A DNA stretch of 54,625 bases, taken from CABMKH01 sp040797625 (GTDB lineage Bacteria; Bacillota; Clostridia; Tissierellales; Tissierellaceae). Of the stretch, positions 9,028 through 16,890 are shown piece after piece; the stretch's first letter is position 1; each line of letters begins with the position of its first letter. The stretch spans positions 1 through 54,625 of the forward strand of contig JBQHQH010000019.1 of assembly GCA_052067355.1 (NCBI GenBank). Reading direction: 5' to 3'. The notes under the pieces are model-generated. The model saw only the letters and a program-made list of their open reading frames with translations. It did not search any database and was not told where the DNA came from. Both the position numbers and the translations under genes were made by a program.

Positions 9028-9643
9028 TCTCTTTTAAATCAAAAGTTACTTGATTTTTATTTACTATATCTTCTTCTATGGCCTTCTCTTCTAAGAAACA
9101 TCTCCTACATAGAGGTTCATATTCCTTAGATGCTCCTATGACTACCCTCTCTCTATCCTTGGTCTTCCTATGACTAACCCATGCATCAGTTCCACATTTT
9201 ACACATACTGCATGATGTTTATATAGATAGTCTGCCATAGGCATCAATTCCTTAACTATCTCAAAGGCTTGTCCTGTGAAATCCATATCTAACCCTGCTA
9301 GAATCACAGTAATATCTTGTTCTAGAAAATCATTGATACTAGATACTATCTTTTTAACATCTCCACCTAAAAATTGAACTTCATCTATAGCTATGACGCT
9401 AGGGTTTTTTTCTTTACAACATTCTACAATTTCATCTATATTATCTATAAGCACTGCCTGTAGTGATGTATTATCATGGGTTACTATTTCTGGATCTGTA
9501 TATCTTGTATCTACTGATGGCTTAAAGGCAATGGTATTATATCCTGCTATGGTGAATCTCTTTACATCTTTTTCTAGACTAGAAGTCTTTCCTGAAAACA
9601 TAGAGCCTGTATGAATTATTAACTTTCCTTTGTATTGGTGCAT
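9017..9643 (-). CDS. tdk: Thymidine kinase (type II)
   Basis: A 208-residue enzyme that phosphorylates thymidine with ATP to give dTMP in pyrimidine salvage, in the cytosol. The P-loop GSMFSGKTS is at residues 13-21, the IDEVQFL Walker B-like/lasso segment lies mid-protein, and the zinc-binding lobe keeps its four cysteines as CVKC and CRRC. Length matches the TK1-like family (about 190-220). A strong AGGGAGG site lies 6 nt before the ATG. The gene is a single unit with its own promoter (9676-9704) and terminator, divergent from the ABC transporter genes. Nothing odd is seen. Confidence 0.97.
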   Translation of the reverse strand: MHQYKGKLIIHTGSMFSGKTSSLEKDVKRFTIAGYNTIAFKPSVDTRYTDPEIVTHDNTSLQAVLIDNIDEIVECCKEKNPSVIAIDEVQFLGGDVKKIVSSINDFLEQDITVILAGLDMDFTGQAFEIVKELMPMADYLYKHHAVCVKCGTDAWVSHRKTKDRERVVIGASKEYEPLCRRCFLEEKAIEEDIVNKNQVTFDLKEIKK

Positions 9644-9675
9644 TGCGGTCCCTCCCTATTACTTTTAACTTGTCT

Positions 9676-9704
9676 ATTATATCATGAAACTATTATTTTT
9701 GAAA
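9676..9704 (-). promoter_or_regulatory. Predicted sigma-A promoter for tdk
   Basis: On the minus strand, a TTTCAA -35-like element (complement of 9699-9704), a 17-nt spacer and a perfect TATAAT (complement of 9676-9681) lie about 35 nt before the start codon. Confidence 0.6.
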
Positions 9705-9787
9705 TTTAACTTTTGCTATAGATTTCACCAAAGATAGCTTATGAGAATAGAATATGTATTATAGATTATTAATACGGGAGGGATAAA

Positions 9788-10564
9788 ATGGAGAAAAAAA
9801 AGATAGTGGAAATAAAGGATCTAGGCATTACCTATCATACTTTAGAAGAGGAAACTGAAGCATTAAAATCTATAAATATTGATATATATAATAATGAAAT
9901 TATTGGAATTGTAGGACCTAGTGGCTGTGGAAAATCCACTCTCCTTTCTATAATTTCAGGATTGATTAAACCTACAAGTGGTGAAGTAAGAGTAAATGGT
10001 CAATTAGTAGATAGACCTTTAAAGAATATAGGATATATGTTTCAAAGTGACCAATTATTCGAGTGGCGAAATATATTGAATAATGTAATTATAGGTCTTG
10101 AAATACAGGGAAAATTAGATGAAAAATCTATAAAAATGGCTAAGGATATGTTGATAAGTTATGGATTAGGAGACTTTATATATTCTTATCCCTATCAGCT
10201 ATCTGGAGGTATGAGACAAAGAGTAGCACTTATTCGAACTCTACTATTAGAACCTGATTTACTCCTATTAGATGAACCTTTTTCTGCTTTAGATTATCAG
10301 ACAAGGCTCGCTATATCTGATGAAATAGGGATCATTCTCAAAAAAGAAGAAAAAACTGCTATTATGGTTACCCATGATATTGCAGAAGCTATCAGTTTAT
10401 CGGATAGGGTTATTATCCTAAGTGGTAGGCCTGGTACCATAAAAGAGGTCATCGATATTGAGCTAACCTGCGAAGGACAAAATACTCCAATAAAATGTAG
10501 AGAAGCTCCTGAGTTTAGACATTATTTCAATAGGATATGGAAGGAGCTGGATATACATGTATAA
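9788..10564 (+). CDS. ABC transporter ATP-binding protein (SsuB/TauB/NrtD type)
   Basis: A 258-residue ATPase with Walker A GPSGCGKST (about 43-51), Q-loop MFQSDQLFEWRN, signature LSGGMRQRVAL, Walker B LLLLDEPFSALD and the switch His in VTHDIAEA. This belongs to the COG1116 group that powers import of sulfonates, taurine, nitrate or thiamine-precursor pyrimidines. It overlaps the permease gene by 8 nt, so the two are coupled. The start has GGGAGGGATAAA before ATG. No thiamine (TPP) riboswitch and no substrate-binding protein gene is seen beside it, so the substrate cannot be assigned. A C-terminal extension after the switch region fits the group. Confidence 0.93.
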   Translation: MEKKKIVEIKDLGITYHTLEEETEALKSINIDIYNNEIIGIVGPSGCGKSTLLSIISGLIKPTSGEVRVNGQLVDRPLKNIGYMFQSDQLFEWRNILNNVIIGLEIQGKLDEKSIKMAKDMLISYGLGDFIYSYPYQLSGGMRQRVALIRTLLLEPDLLLLDEPFSALDYQTRLAISDEIGIILKKEEKTAIMVTHDIAEAISLSDRVIILSGRPGTIKEVIDIELTCEGQNTPIKCREAPEFRHYFNRIWKELDIHV

Positions 10565-11363
10565 AAAGGAGACTTCACATAGTCATGAAGAATTTTTAAA
10601 ATCCGTTAAAAATAGAAAGCGTTCTATATTTATTGCTCAGATAAGTCTATTGGTTATAGGAGTAGCTTTATGGGAAATTGCTGCACAGTTAAAATGGATA
10701 GATACCTTTTTAACCAGTAGCCCTTCAGCTATTTGGAAACTCTTTGTAGAATATACTCTACATGGAAAACTCTATTATCACGTAGGAGTATCTGTAGCAG
10801 AAACCATATTTGGTTTTTTAGCTGGAACCATATTAGGTTTAATCATTGCTATTGGACTTTGGTGGTCAAATTTTTGGGCAAAAGTTCTAGACCCCTATTT
10901 AGTCATATTGAATAGTCTGCCTAAGACAGCTTTAGCACCTATTATAATCATATGGGTAGGGGCAGGGTATTCTGGGATTATAGTTACTGCTATATCTATC
11001 TCTATTGTGGTAACTATTATGAATATGTATGATAGTTTTAAGTCTGTAGATGAAGATAAGATAAAACTGTTGAATACCTTTGGAGCTACTAAACGTCAGG
11101 TTTTAAGAAAACTTATACTTCCGTCTTCTATTCCAGCTTTAATCAGTACTTTAAAGATAAGTATAGGTCTATCTTGGGTAGGAGTCATAGTAGGTGAGTT
11201 TTTGGTATCTAAGGCTGGTATAGGATATTTAATAGTATATGGAGGTCAGGTATTCAAGTTGGATATAGTTATGATGGGAGTTGTTGTATTGGCTCTTATC
11301 TCAGCTTTGATGTATAAGATCATCTCTATAATTGAAAATAGGTTTATTAAATGGAGAGAATAA
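10557..11363 (+). CDS. ABC transporter permease (SsuC/TauC type)
   Basis: A 268-residue inner-membrane protein of the COG0600 type with about six membrane helices (from LLVIGVALWEIAAQ on) and a cytoplasmic coupling motif, NTFGATKRQVLRKLILPS, close to the family EAA loop. It should form a homodimer with the ATPase encoded just upstream. The operon ends at the terminator at 11367-11405. These importers need an extracellular binding lipoprotein, which is absent in the window; it must be encoded elsewhere, or the pair takes an unusual partner. Confident as a permease, substrate unknown. Confidence 0.92.
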   Translation: MYKKETSHSHEEFLKSVKNRKRSIFIAQISLLVIGVALWEIAAQLKWIDTFLTSSPSAIWKLFVEYTLHGKLYYHVGVSVAETIFGFLAGTILGLIIAIGLWWSNFWAKVLDPYLVILNSLPKTALAPIIIIWVGAGYSGIIVTAISISIVVTIMNMYDSFKSVDEDKIKLLNTFGATKRQVLRKLILPSSIPALISTLKISIGLSWVGVIVGEFLVSKAGIGYLIVYGGQVFKLDIVMMGVVVLALISALMYKIISIIENRFIKWRE

Positions 11364-11366
11364 AAC

Positions 11367-11405
11367 AAAGACAAAGGTCCTTTTCAATAAAGGATCTTTG
11401 TCTTT
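11367..11405. terminator. Bidirectional terminator between convergent operons
   Basis: Arms AAAGACAAAGGTCC (11367-11380) and GGATCTTTGTCTTT (11392-11405) pair along 14 positions with one non-Watson-Crick position. It ends the plus-strand ABC pair and the minus-strand amidohydrolase operon. Confidence 0.85.
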
Positions 11406-11417
11406 ATTAATCTATCC

Positions 11418-12581
11418 TTATTTTTGTAAAACTACTTTACCATCTATGATAACTACTTCTGGTGAAGAATAATAATCTAGAGGATCCCCATCCCAAATTA
11501 AAATATCAGCATCTTTATTTACTTCGATACTACCTACACGATCTTCTAATCCTACTGTTCTTGCAGCATCTATAGTCATTCCCCTTAATGCCTTTTCTCT
11601 TGATAGACCTTTACGAACCATCATAATTGGTTGAATCATTGTCAAGTTTATATTTATATCTGGGTGACCTGAAGATATACTAAAATCTATATTGTCTTCT
11701 TCTAATAGTCTACCTATTACTGTATCTTGGTTTCTAACTTCATGTGTTCTCTTTCCACCATATGATGCACCTACAACTAATTGCACATTATGGCGTTTTA
11801 AATCTTCAGTAATTAAATATGCTTCTGAACATTTATCTACTGTATAGTTAAGACCAAATTCTTCTGCAATCCTTACAGCAGTCATAATATCATAAGCTTG
11901 TTGAGCAGTAAACTTTACAAGCATTCCATCAAATACTCTACTTAGAGAATGTAATTTCATATCAAATGTTGGTGGAGTATTGCTCTCTCCATTTTCATAT
12001 TTCTTTAAGTTATCATGATATTGTCTTGCTTTGAATAATGCTTCTCTAATCATCGCAGCATTTCCTAATCGTGTCTTAGGCATTTTCCCTTTTCCACCAT
12101 AAAATCCCTTTGGTGTATTTCCTAAGGAAAATTTAAAAGCAAGTTCATCAATTATACTCATTTCTTCAACTGTATTTCCAGATGTTTTAATAGCCGCAAA
12201 AGTACCACCAATAAGATTAATATTTCCAGGCCCAGTTACCACTGTTGTTACACCTGCACTAATTGCCATTTCAAATCCTGCATCTTCAGGATTAATAGCA
12301 TCTATACCTCTCAGTTGTGGAGTTATTGGATCAGTAGATTCATTAGAATCTGCACCTTCAACTCTATATATTTGTTCTTGAATACCTAAAGCACAATGAG
12401 GTTCTACAATACCAGGTGTTACGATTCTATTCATTGCATCTATCACTTGGACTTCTTCGCCTTGTGGAATTTCAATATTATCTTTAATCTCTACAATCTT
12501 GCCATCTTTAATTAAGATATCCTTTTTTCCTCCATAAATAGAATTCATGTCAAATAAATTAGTATCTTTTATAATCAACAC
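11418..12581 (-). CDS. Amidohydrolase-like paralog lacking the metal-binding residues (probable pseudoenzyme)
   Basis: A 387-residue protein clearly homologous to the amidohydrolase encoded just upstream (shared GPGxxNxIGGTF, FYGGKG, RVFDG and GSIEVxKDAD segments). Where the neighbour has metal-site motifs, this one differs: HCH becomes HCA, IHAHQ becomes FTAQQ, TIDHC becomes TVDKC, and TTDHP becomes SSGHP. With all these ligands changed it should not bind the usual metal pair and may be inactive; a structural or regulatory subunit is my inference. The frame is intact, which argues against simple decay. The start is taken as GTG at 12581 because AGGAGGGAG lies just before it and the paralog begins at the same point; a longer in-frame ATG exists at 12626. 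It overlaps the upstream gene by 23 nt. Confidence 0.85.
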   Translation of the reverse strand: MLIIKDTNLFDMNSIYGGKKDILIKDGKIVEIKDNIEIPQGEEVQVIDAMNRIVTPGIVEPHCALGIQEQIYRVEGADSNESTDPITPQLRGIDAINPEDAGFEMAISAGVTTVVTGPGNINLIGGTFAAIKTSGNTVEEMSIIDELAFKFSLGNTPKGFYGGKGKMPKTRLGNAAMIREALFKARQYHDNLKKYENGESNTPPTFDMKLHSLSRVFDGMLVKFTAQQAYDIMTAVRIAEEFGLNYTVDKCSEAYLITEDLKRHNVQLVVGASYGGKRTHEVRNQDTVIGRLLEEDNIDFSISSGHPDININLTMIQPIMMVRKGLSREKALRGMTIDAARTVGLEDRVGSIEVNKDADILIWDGDPLDYYSSPEVVIIDGKVVLQK

Positions 12582-13749
12582 CTGAATCTCCCTCCTCTCC
12601 AGTATAAACCACTTCTCCGTTAACAATTACCATATCAGTTTTGCTCATTGTTTCCAATGGGCCAACTTCCCATATAACAACATCTGCATCTTTTCCAACC
12701 TCAATACTTCCAACCCATTTATCAATGTCAGTATTCTTAGCTGCATTTATTGTTACTGCTTTTAAAGCCATTTTTCTTGAAACACCATTCTTTACATATA
12801 AAGCAAGTTGCATCAATAATCCTTCTATGGGAATAACAGGATGATCTGTAGTAATAGAGAACTCAACCCCACGGTCTTCAAGTAATTTTCCTAATTCAAA
12901 TCCTTTGTTTTTTAATTCAAACTTGCCTTTCCCACCTGCTGAGGGCCCTATAATACAAGGTGTTTTATGTTTAACCAGTTCATCTACAATATTAGCTCCA
13001 CCTGTACAGTGATCAATTGTATATTTTAACCCAAATTCTTCTGAAATTCGAATTCCAGTCATGATATCATCAGCTTGATGAGCATGTATTTTCACACGTA
13101 ATCCATCAAATACCCTCATCAAAGAGTGTAAATTCAAGTCAAATTTAAATGAATCTTTTTCTCCATTTTTATAAGTCATATAATTTTCACGATATTCTCT
13201 TGCTTTAAACAAAGATTCTCTCAATAATGCAGCAGTCATCATCCTAGTCTTAGGAGCTAATCCTTTACCTCCATAAAATGTTTTAGGGTTTTCTCCTAAG
13301 GCCATTTTCATCGCAACTTCTGGAACAATGACATTTTTATCAAGGCTCTTTCCAGCTGTTTTCATAGCAACAAAAGTACCACCTATAATATTAGCACTTC
13401 CAGGTCCTGCTACTACAGTTGTGACACCATGTTTCAATGCCACATCATAAGCACAATCCAATGGATCTATTGCATCAATACCTCTTAAACCGGGTAATAT
13501 AGGATTTGTGGTTTCATTACCATCAATTCCTTCTGGCACTGCCGTTTCGTATATTCCCATATGACAATGACTTTCAATTAATCCAGGTGTAACTAATTTT
13601 CCATTTACATCTATTACAGTAATATCTTCTCCATCTATGTCAATGGATTTATCTATTTTTTTAATATATTTTCCTTCAATTAAAATATCATATTTTTCTT
13701 CATATATACCTATCATATCAATTAAATTACAGTTTTTAAGCAATAGCAT
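12559..13749 (-). CDS. Metal-dependent amidohydrolase (imidazolonepropionase/dipeptidase-like)
   Basis: A 396-residue amidohydrolase-superfamily enzyme. Counting from the ATG at 13749, it has the HxH metal motif SHCHMG (His61, His63), HAH (222-224), DHC (His247) and TTDHP (Asp302), the set expected for a TIM-barrel hydrolase with one or two metal ions. Family members cut C-N bonds in cyclic or acylated amino compounds; the exact substrate is unknown. It lies between an AbgT-type transporter gene and the ligand-less paralog, so it may act on the imported compound. The start at 13749 is preferred over 13788: AAAGGAG lies 9 nt upstream, and the sequence then begins like the paralog (MLLLKNCNLID versus VLIIKDTNLFD). 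Confidence 0.88.
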   Translation of the reverse strand: MLLLKNCNLIDMIGIYEEKYDILIEGKYIKKIDKSIDIDGEDITVIDVNGKLVTPGLIESHCHMGIYETAVPEGIDGNETTNPILPGLRGIDAIDPLDCAYDVALKHGVTTVVAGPGSANIIGGTFVAMKTAGKSLDKNVIVPEVAMKMALGENPKTFYGGKGLAPKTRMMTAALLRESLFKAREYRENYMTYKNGEKDSFKFDLNLHSLMRVFDGLRVKIHAHQADDIMTGIRISEEFGLKYTIDHCTGGANIVDELVKHKTPCIIGPSAGGKGKFELKNKGFELGKLLEDRGVEFSITTDHPVIPIEGLLMQLALYVKNGVSRKMALKAVTINAAKNTDIDKWVGSIEVGKDADVVIWEVGPLETMSKTDMVIVNGEVVYTGEEGDSGVDYKRY

Positions 13750-13850
13750 ATTCTCACACTCCTTTATTCTTTTGTCCGATAATTTCAAATTACATCATTT
13801 AACTATACAATCTTAAGTTAAAAATTACATAATTTCTTGTATATAATTAT

Positions 13851-13882
13851 GCATCAGGCGGAATAAAAACTCCATCTGATGC
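13851..13882 (-). promoter_or_regulatory. Hairpin between the AbgT gene and the first amidohydrolase
   Basis: Perfect 7-bp outer arms (GCATCAG and CTGATGC), extended inward by TGGA/TCCG-type pairs after one mismatch, with a T-rich loop. No T-run follows on the minus strand, so a classical terminator is unlikely; an attenuator or RNA-processing/stability hairpin that sets the transporter to enzyme ratio is possible. Confidence 0.45.
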
Positions 13883-13932
13883 AAAATTTCTTTATTATTG
13901 CCTATAATATTAATTCTAAGTCCTATCATAAA

Positions 13933-15510
13933 TTAAGATAAGAAAATAGTAGCTCCAGGTCCTAATGGTAAATTAAGTAATACCCAAATAATAAGCATAA
14001 TGGACATTGCCACTAAAATGCCAATAGCATAAGGTAATGTTAATGCGATTACTGTTCCTATACCGATATTTTTATCTTCTTTTCTCTTATATTGTTCCAT
14101 AAGTCCAATAACAACAGCTAATGACGATGAAACTGGTGAAATGATATTTGTAGCTGAGTCACCTATTCTATAAGCTACTTGTGCAGCTGCTGGTGTTAAG
14201 TTTAACATTGACAACATTGGAATAAATATAGGTGCTAATATTAACCACTTTGATGAACCACTTGTCATAAATAAGTTAGTAATTGTTACAATTATTATGA
14301 ATGATAATAATAGTGGTATAGGACCTGCATTGATCTTTTCAAGTAAATGTGATCCATTTACAGCAAGTATAGTAGTTAGATTACTTCTTGAGAACATGTC
14401 AATGAATAAAGAAGACGGTAGTGTAACTACTAAAAGAGTTAGAGCTCCTTGCAAAGATGTCTTCATAATTCTTGTTAAATCTTTTTCTGATTTAATATCT
14501 CCTACTGTCTTACCATAAGTAACCCCTACTGATAAGAACATAAAAAATAGAAGAGGCACAATACCTGAAATCAATGGAGATTTTGGTAATATAGTTCCAT
14601 CTGCCGCTCTTAATAATCCATCCTCTGGAAGAACTCCAGCTAAAACTACTGCAATAAAGATAACAAAAGCAATTCCTGCATTTCTAATCCCTTTTTCTTC
14701 TACAGCTGTTAACTTATGTTGCTCTAATCCAGCATTACCTAATTCATTGCTATTGTAATCAATTCTTGGTATTGTATATTTTTCTGTAATAAGCGTAACT
14801 ACTAAAGTAAGTACAAATGTAGCTGAAGCCATAAAGAAATAGTTGATCAAAGGATGAATTGCTACATCCAATCCCATTCCTGTTGAAACAGAATCAGTGA
14901 TACCTGACAATAATGCATCTGTACCAGCTACAAATAGATTTGCAGTAAATCCACCTGATCCAGCGGCAAAACCTATGATAATACCTATAAATGGGTTTCT
15001 CCCCAAAGCTTTAAATAATGCTGCTCCTATAGATGCTGTAAATATCATTCCTGCATCTGATGCAATATTTGCATTTACTCCAATAAAGGATAACATTAAA
15101 GTAACTAATATTGATGGAGCACCTAATAAAGTCTTTCTCATAATAGCATTGATAAATCCCGTTTGTTCAACAAATCCAATTCCCATCATCATAACAAGAA
15201 CTAATCCTAGAGGTGGGAAGGATGCAAATATGTGTACAAAATTTGATAAAGTATACTGAAGTTCTGACTTGTCTAACAAGTTTACTACCTCAACAGTCTT
15301 TTCCGAAACTTCAGCTCCGTCTTTACCTGCTGCCAGATATGTAACAGAAACATCTAATTTTGATAAGACACAAGATAATACCATAACAATAACGATTAAA
15401 TAAACAAACAGCATAAATGGGCTAGGTAGTTTATTTCCTACTTTTTCAATGCCGCCGATAAACTTATCAAACATTGATGTTTTCTTTTTTTGACTAATGT
15501 TTTCACTCAT
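13933..15510 (-). CDS. AbgT-family transporter (p-aminobenzoyl-glutamate transporter-like)
   Basis: A 525-residue membrane protein with about 11-13 hydrophobic helices and AbgT-family features: the N-terminal FDKFIGGIEKVGNKLPSPF, GANIASDAG-type (GVNANIASDAGM) and FMTSGSSKWLILAPIFIPM near the C-terminal third. AbgT of E. coli imports p-aminobenzoyl-glutamate, a folate breakdown product; other members have been reported to export sulfonamides. Here the genes that follow encode amidohydrolases rather than AbgA/AbgB, so the cargo may be a different N-acyl or cyclic amide. Start: AGGAGGAAAAAGT before ATG. It is the first gene of the operon; a CcpA-like site lies about 220 nt upstream. Confidence 0.92.
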   Translation of the reverse strand: MSENISQKKKTSMFDKFIGGIEKVGNKLPSPFMLFVYLIVIVMVLSCVLSKLDVSVTYLAAGKDGAEVSEKTVEVVNLLDKSELQYTLSNFVHIFASFPPLGLVLVMMMGIGFVEQTGFINAIMRKTLLGAPSILVTLMLSFIGVNANIASDAGMIFTASIGAALFKALGRNPFIGIIIGFAAGSGGFTANLFVAGTDALLSGITDSVSTGMGLDVAIHPLINYFFMASATFVLTLVVTLITEKYTIPRIDYNSNELGNAGLEQHKLTAVEEKGIRNAGIAFVIFIAVVLAGVLPEDGLLRAADGTILPKSPLISGIVPLLFFMFLSVGVTYGKTVGDIKSEKDLTRIMKTSLQGALTLLVVTLPSSLFIDMFSRSNLTTILAVNGSHLLEKINAGPIPLLLSFIIIVTITNLFMTSGSSKWLILAPIFIPMLSMLNLTPAAAQVAYRIGDSATNIISPVSSSLAVVIGLMEQYKRKEDKNIGIGTVIALTLPYAIGILVAMSIMLIIWVLLNLPLGPGATIFLS

Positions 15511-15954
15511 ACTTTTTCCTCCTTAGGTCTAATTTCATTTTTGTCACTCAATAATTTTTTCTCATATCCCCTCCAAATTTATAAAGTAGATATTTCTTTA
15601 AGTATTTTATATAGCAAATTGAACATTGGCTCAATATTACATAGTCAATGGATTCATCAACTCTACGTAGGTTCTCTTTCCTTTTTTAAAAACTATTGAT
15701 ACATAGAATTTGTGCTAAAAGCTTATCTTGAAAACGTTTTACATATTATTAACTTTTTGTGGAAAATACATTGTACTATATAAAATACTTAATATCTCCC
15801 AAGATATACAATATTACTACATATTGAAACCTATGTAATAATTCTTAATGAATGAAAGTATTTTTCAATCATCAATTGTCGAATTATTAAGGCACCTTTA
15901 ATAAGATAACATATATTATAACATTTTTCAACATATAATTTTTATTATCTCGTG
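15511..15954. other. Long intergenic region upstream of the AbgT operon
   Basis: No ORF with a credible ribosome site is seen. It is very AT-rich. It should contain the promoter of the AbgT operon; a TTGAAA...TATCTT pair on the minus strand near 15910-15940 is a weak candidate, and the cre-like site at 15729-15742 is the clearest element. Together with the terminator that follows, about 500 nt are free of genes. Confidence 0.5.
15729..15742. promoter_or_regulatory. cre-like (CcpA-binding) site
   Basis: TGAAAACGTTTTAC matches the catabolite-responsive-element consensus core TGAAARCG-YTTTCA in 12 or more positions, with the central CG. Its location about 220 nt upstream of the AbgT start would fit carbon control of the transporter operon. 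A single AT-rich match can arise by chance. Confidence 0.4.
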
Positions 15955-16004
15955 AAAAAAGCCATCTCAAAGACATTTATTTACTTGTCTTTGAGATGGC
16001 TTTT
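15955..16004 (-). terminator. Terminator of the nitroreductase-mgtC-cyclophilin operon
   Basis: A perfect 19-bp inverted repeat (AAAAGCCATCTCAAAGACA and its complement) around a 10-nt loop. On the minus strand the second arm ends in GGCTTTTTTC. The arms also end in TTTT on the plus strand. Confidence 0.9.
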
Positions 16005-16009
16005 CATTT

Positions 16010-16162
16010 CTATTCTTCTCTTTTACCCTCGTTATTCTTGATATAGATATTGGCAACTTTTATACCTTTAATCATCAAAACTATCATTAATATAGATTTT
16101 ACTACTACTAAAATAATATTGGTAATTGGTATAAGGCTAAAAGCATCCAGCTTTATATTCAT
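16010..16162 (-). CDS. Small membrane protein translationally coupled to the cyclophilin gene
   Basis: A 50-residue ORF, below the usual length cut-off. Its ATG overlaps the TGA of the cyclophilin gene (ATGA), and GAGGAGG lies 6 nt upstream inside that gene. Residues about 10-33 form one strongly hydrophobic segment (IPITNIILVVV then ILMIVLMIKG), followed by a basic and polar tail ending KREE. It ends just before the operon terminator, which supports it as the last gene of the operon. I know no named family. It is most likely a single-pass membrane peptide; function unknown. Confidence 0.65.
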   Translation of the reverse strand: MNIKLDAFSLIPITNIILVVVKSILMIVLMIKGIKVANIYIKNNEGKREE

Positions 16163-16875
16163 TTTTCCTCCTCATCTTGCTCATATGCTACTATCTCTAT
16201 CGTCTCTATCTTCACTTCTTCAACTGGTCTATTGTTTTGAGGATCTACTTTTTGTGATGCTATCTCATCTACTACATCCATTCCCTCAAATACTTGACCA
16301 AATACTGTATGCACGAAATCCAACCATGGAGTACCCCCTAATTTTTCATAGGCTTTGACTACTTCTTCAGAAAACCCACTTTCTGCTCCTAGAGATTTCA
16401 TTTGTGTCATTAACTTTGGATCTACTTCCTTTGCCTGTACTATGAAGAACTGGCTTCCATTTGTATTAGCACCTGCATTTGCCATGGATAACGCCCCTCT
16501 TAGATTGTGGTATTCTGGATCAAACTCATCTTCAAATGGTTCTCCCCAGATGCTTTCTCCACCCATACCTGTGCCTTCTGGATCTCCACCTTGTATCATG
16601 AAGTTATCCATAACCCTATGAAATATAACTCCATCATAATATCCTTCTTTGGCATGGGTAACAAAATTTTCCACTGCCTTTGGAGCTACTTCTGGAAATA
16701 GTCTTATCTTTATATCTCCATGATTTGTCTTGATTACTGCTATTTCTTCTCCTTCTTTTGGTGATTGTAATTGTTGTAGACTCAAATCTTTTCCTCCTTT
16801 TTCACATCCAACTATCATAAATATTCCAAATACCAATAGTACCAATACGATGGTTTTTAAGTCTTTTCTTTTCAT
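16159..16875 (-). CDS. Lipoprotein peptidyl-prolyl cis-trans isomerase, cyclophilin type
   Basis: A 238-residue lipoprotein: basic N-terminus, hydrophobic helix, lipobox MIVGC (Cys24). Residues about 45-230 form a cyclophilin domain with catalytic-site motifs FHRVMDNFMIQGGD, GSQFFI and FGQVFEGMDVVD. The enzyme speeds proline isomerisation and here should assist folding of exported proteins outside the membrane. A 25-residue insertion after the FFI strand (KEVDPKLM...) is longer than in short bacterial cyclophilins. The gene starts 15 nt after mgtC with AGGAG in the gap, and overlaps a small downstream gene. The acidic C-terminal tail ends DEEEK. Confidence 0.95.
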   Translation of the reverse strand: MKRKDLKTIVLVLLVFGIFMIVGCEKGGKDLSLQQLQSPKEGEEIAVIKTNHGDIKIRLFPEVAPKAVENFVTHAKEGYYDGVIFHRVMDNFMIQGGDPEGTGMGGESIWGEPFEDEFDPEYHNLRGALSMANAGANTNGSQFFIVQAKEVDPKLMTQMKSLGAESGFSEEVVKAYEKLGGTPWLDFVHTVFGQVFEGMDVVDEIASQKVDPQNNRPVEEVKIETIEIVAYEQDEEEK

Positions 16876-16890
16876 CTCTTCTACTCCTAT

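Noticed and set aside
9645..9787. Possible thiamine (TPP) riboswitch before the ABC genes
   Set aside because: The conserved CTGAGA and related TPP signatures are absent and the stretch is only 143 nt, much of it tdk promoter.
11418..12581. Amidohydrolase 2 as a decaying pseudogene
   Set aside because: The frame is open over its full length and all structural segments remain; only the ligand positions differ, so it is better read as a pseudoenzyme.
12641..12844. Plus-strand 67-residue ORF
   Set aside because: Antisense shadow of the first amidohydrolase; no ribosome site.
13851..13882. Classical terminator between AbgT and amidohydrolase
   Set aside because: There is a hairpin but no T-run after it on the minus strand.
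14897..15259. Plus-strand 120-residue ORF inside the AbgT gene
   Set aside because: Antisense shadow; no ribosome site and codon use unlike neighbours, while the minus-strand AbgT frame is clearly conserved.
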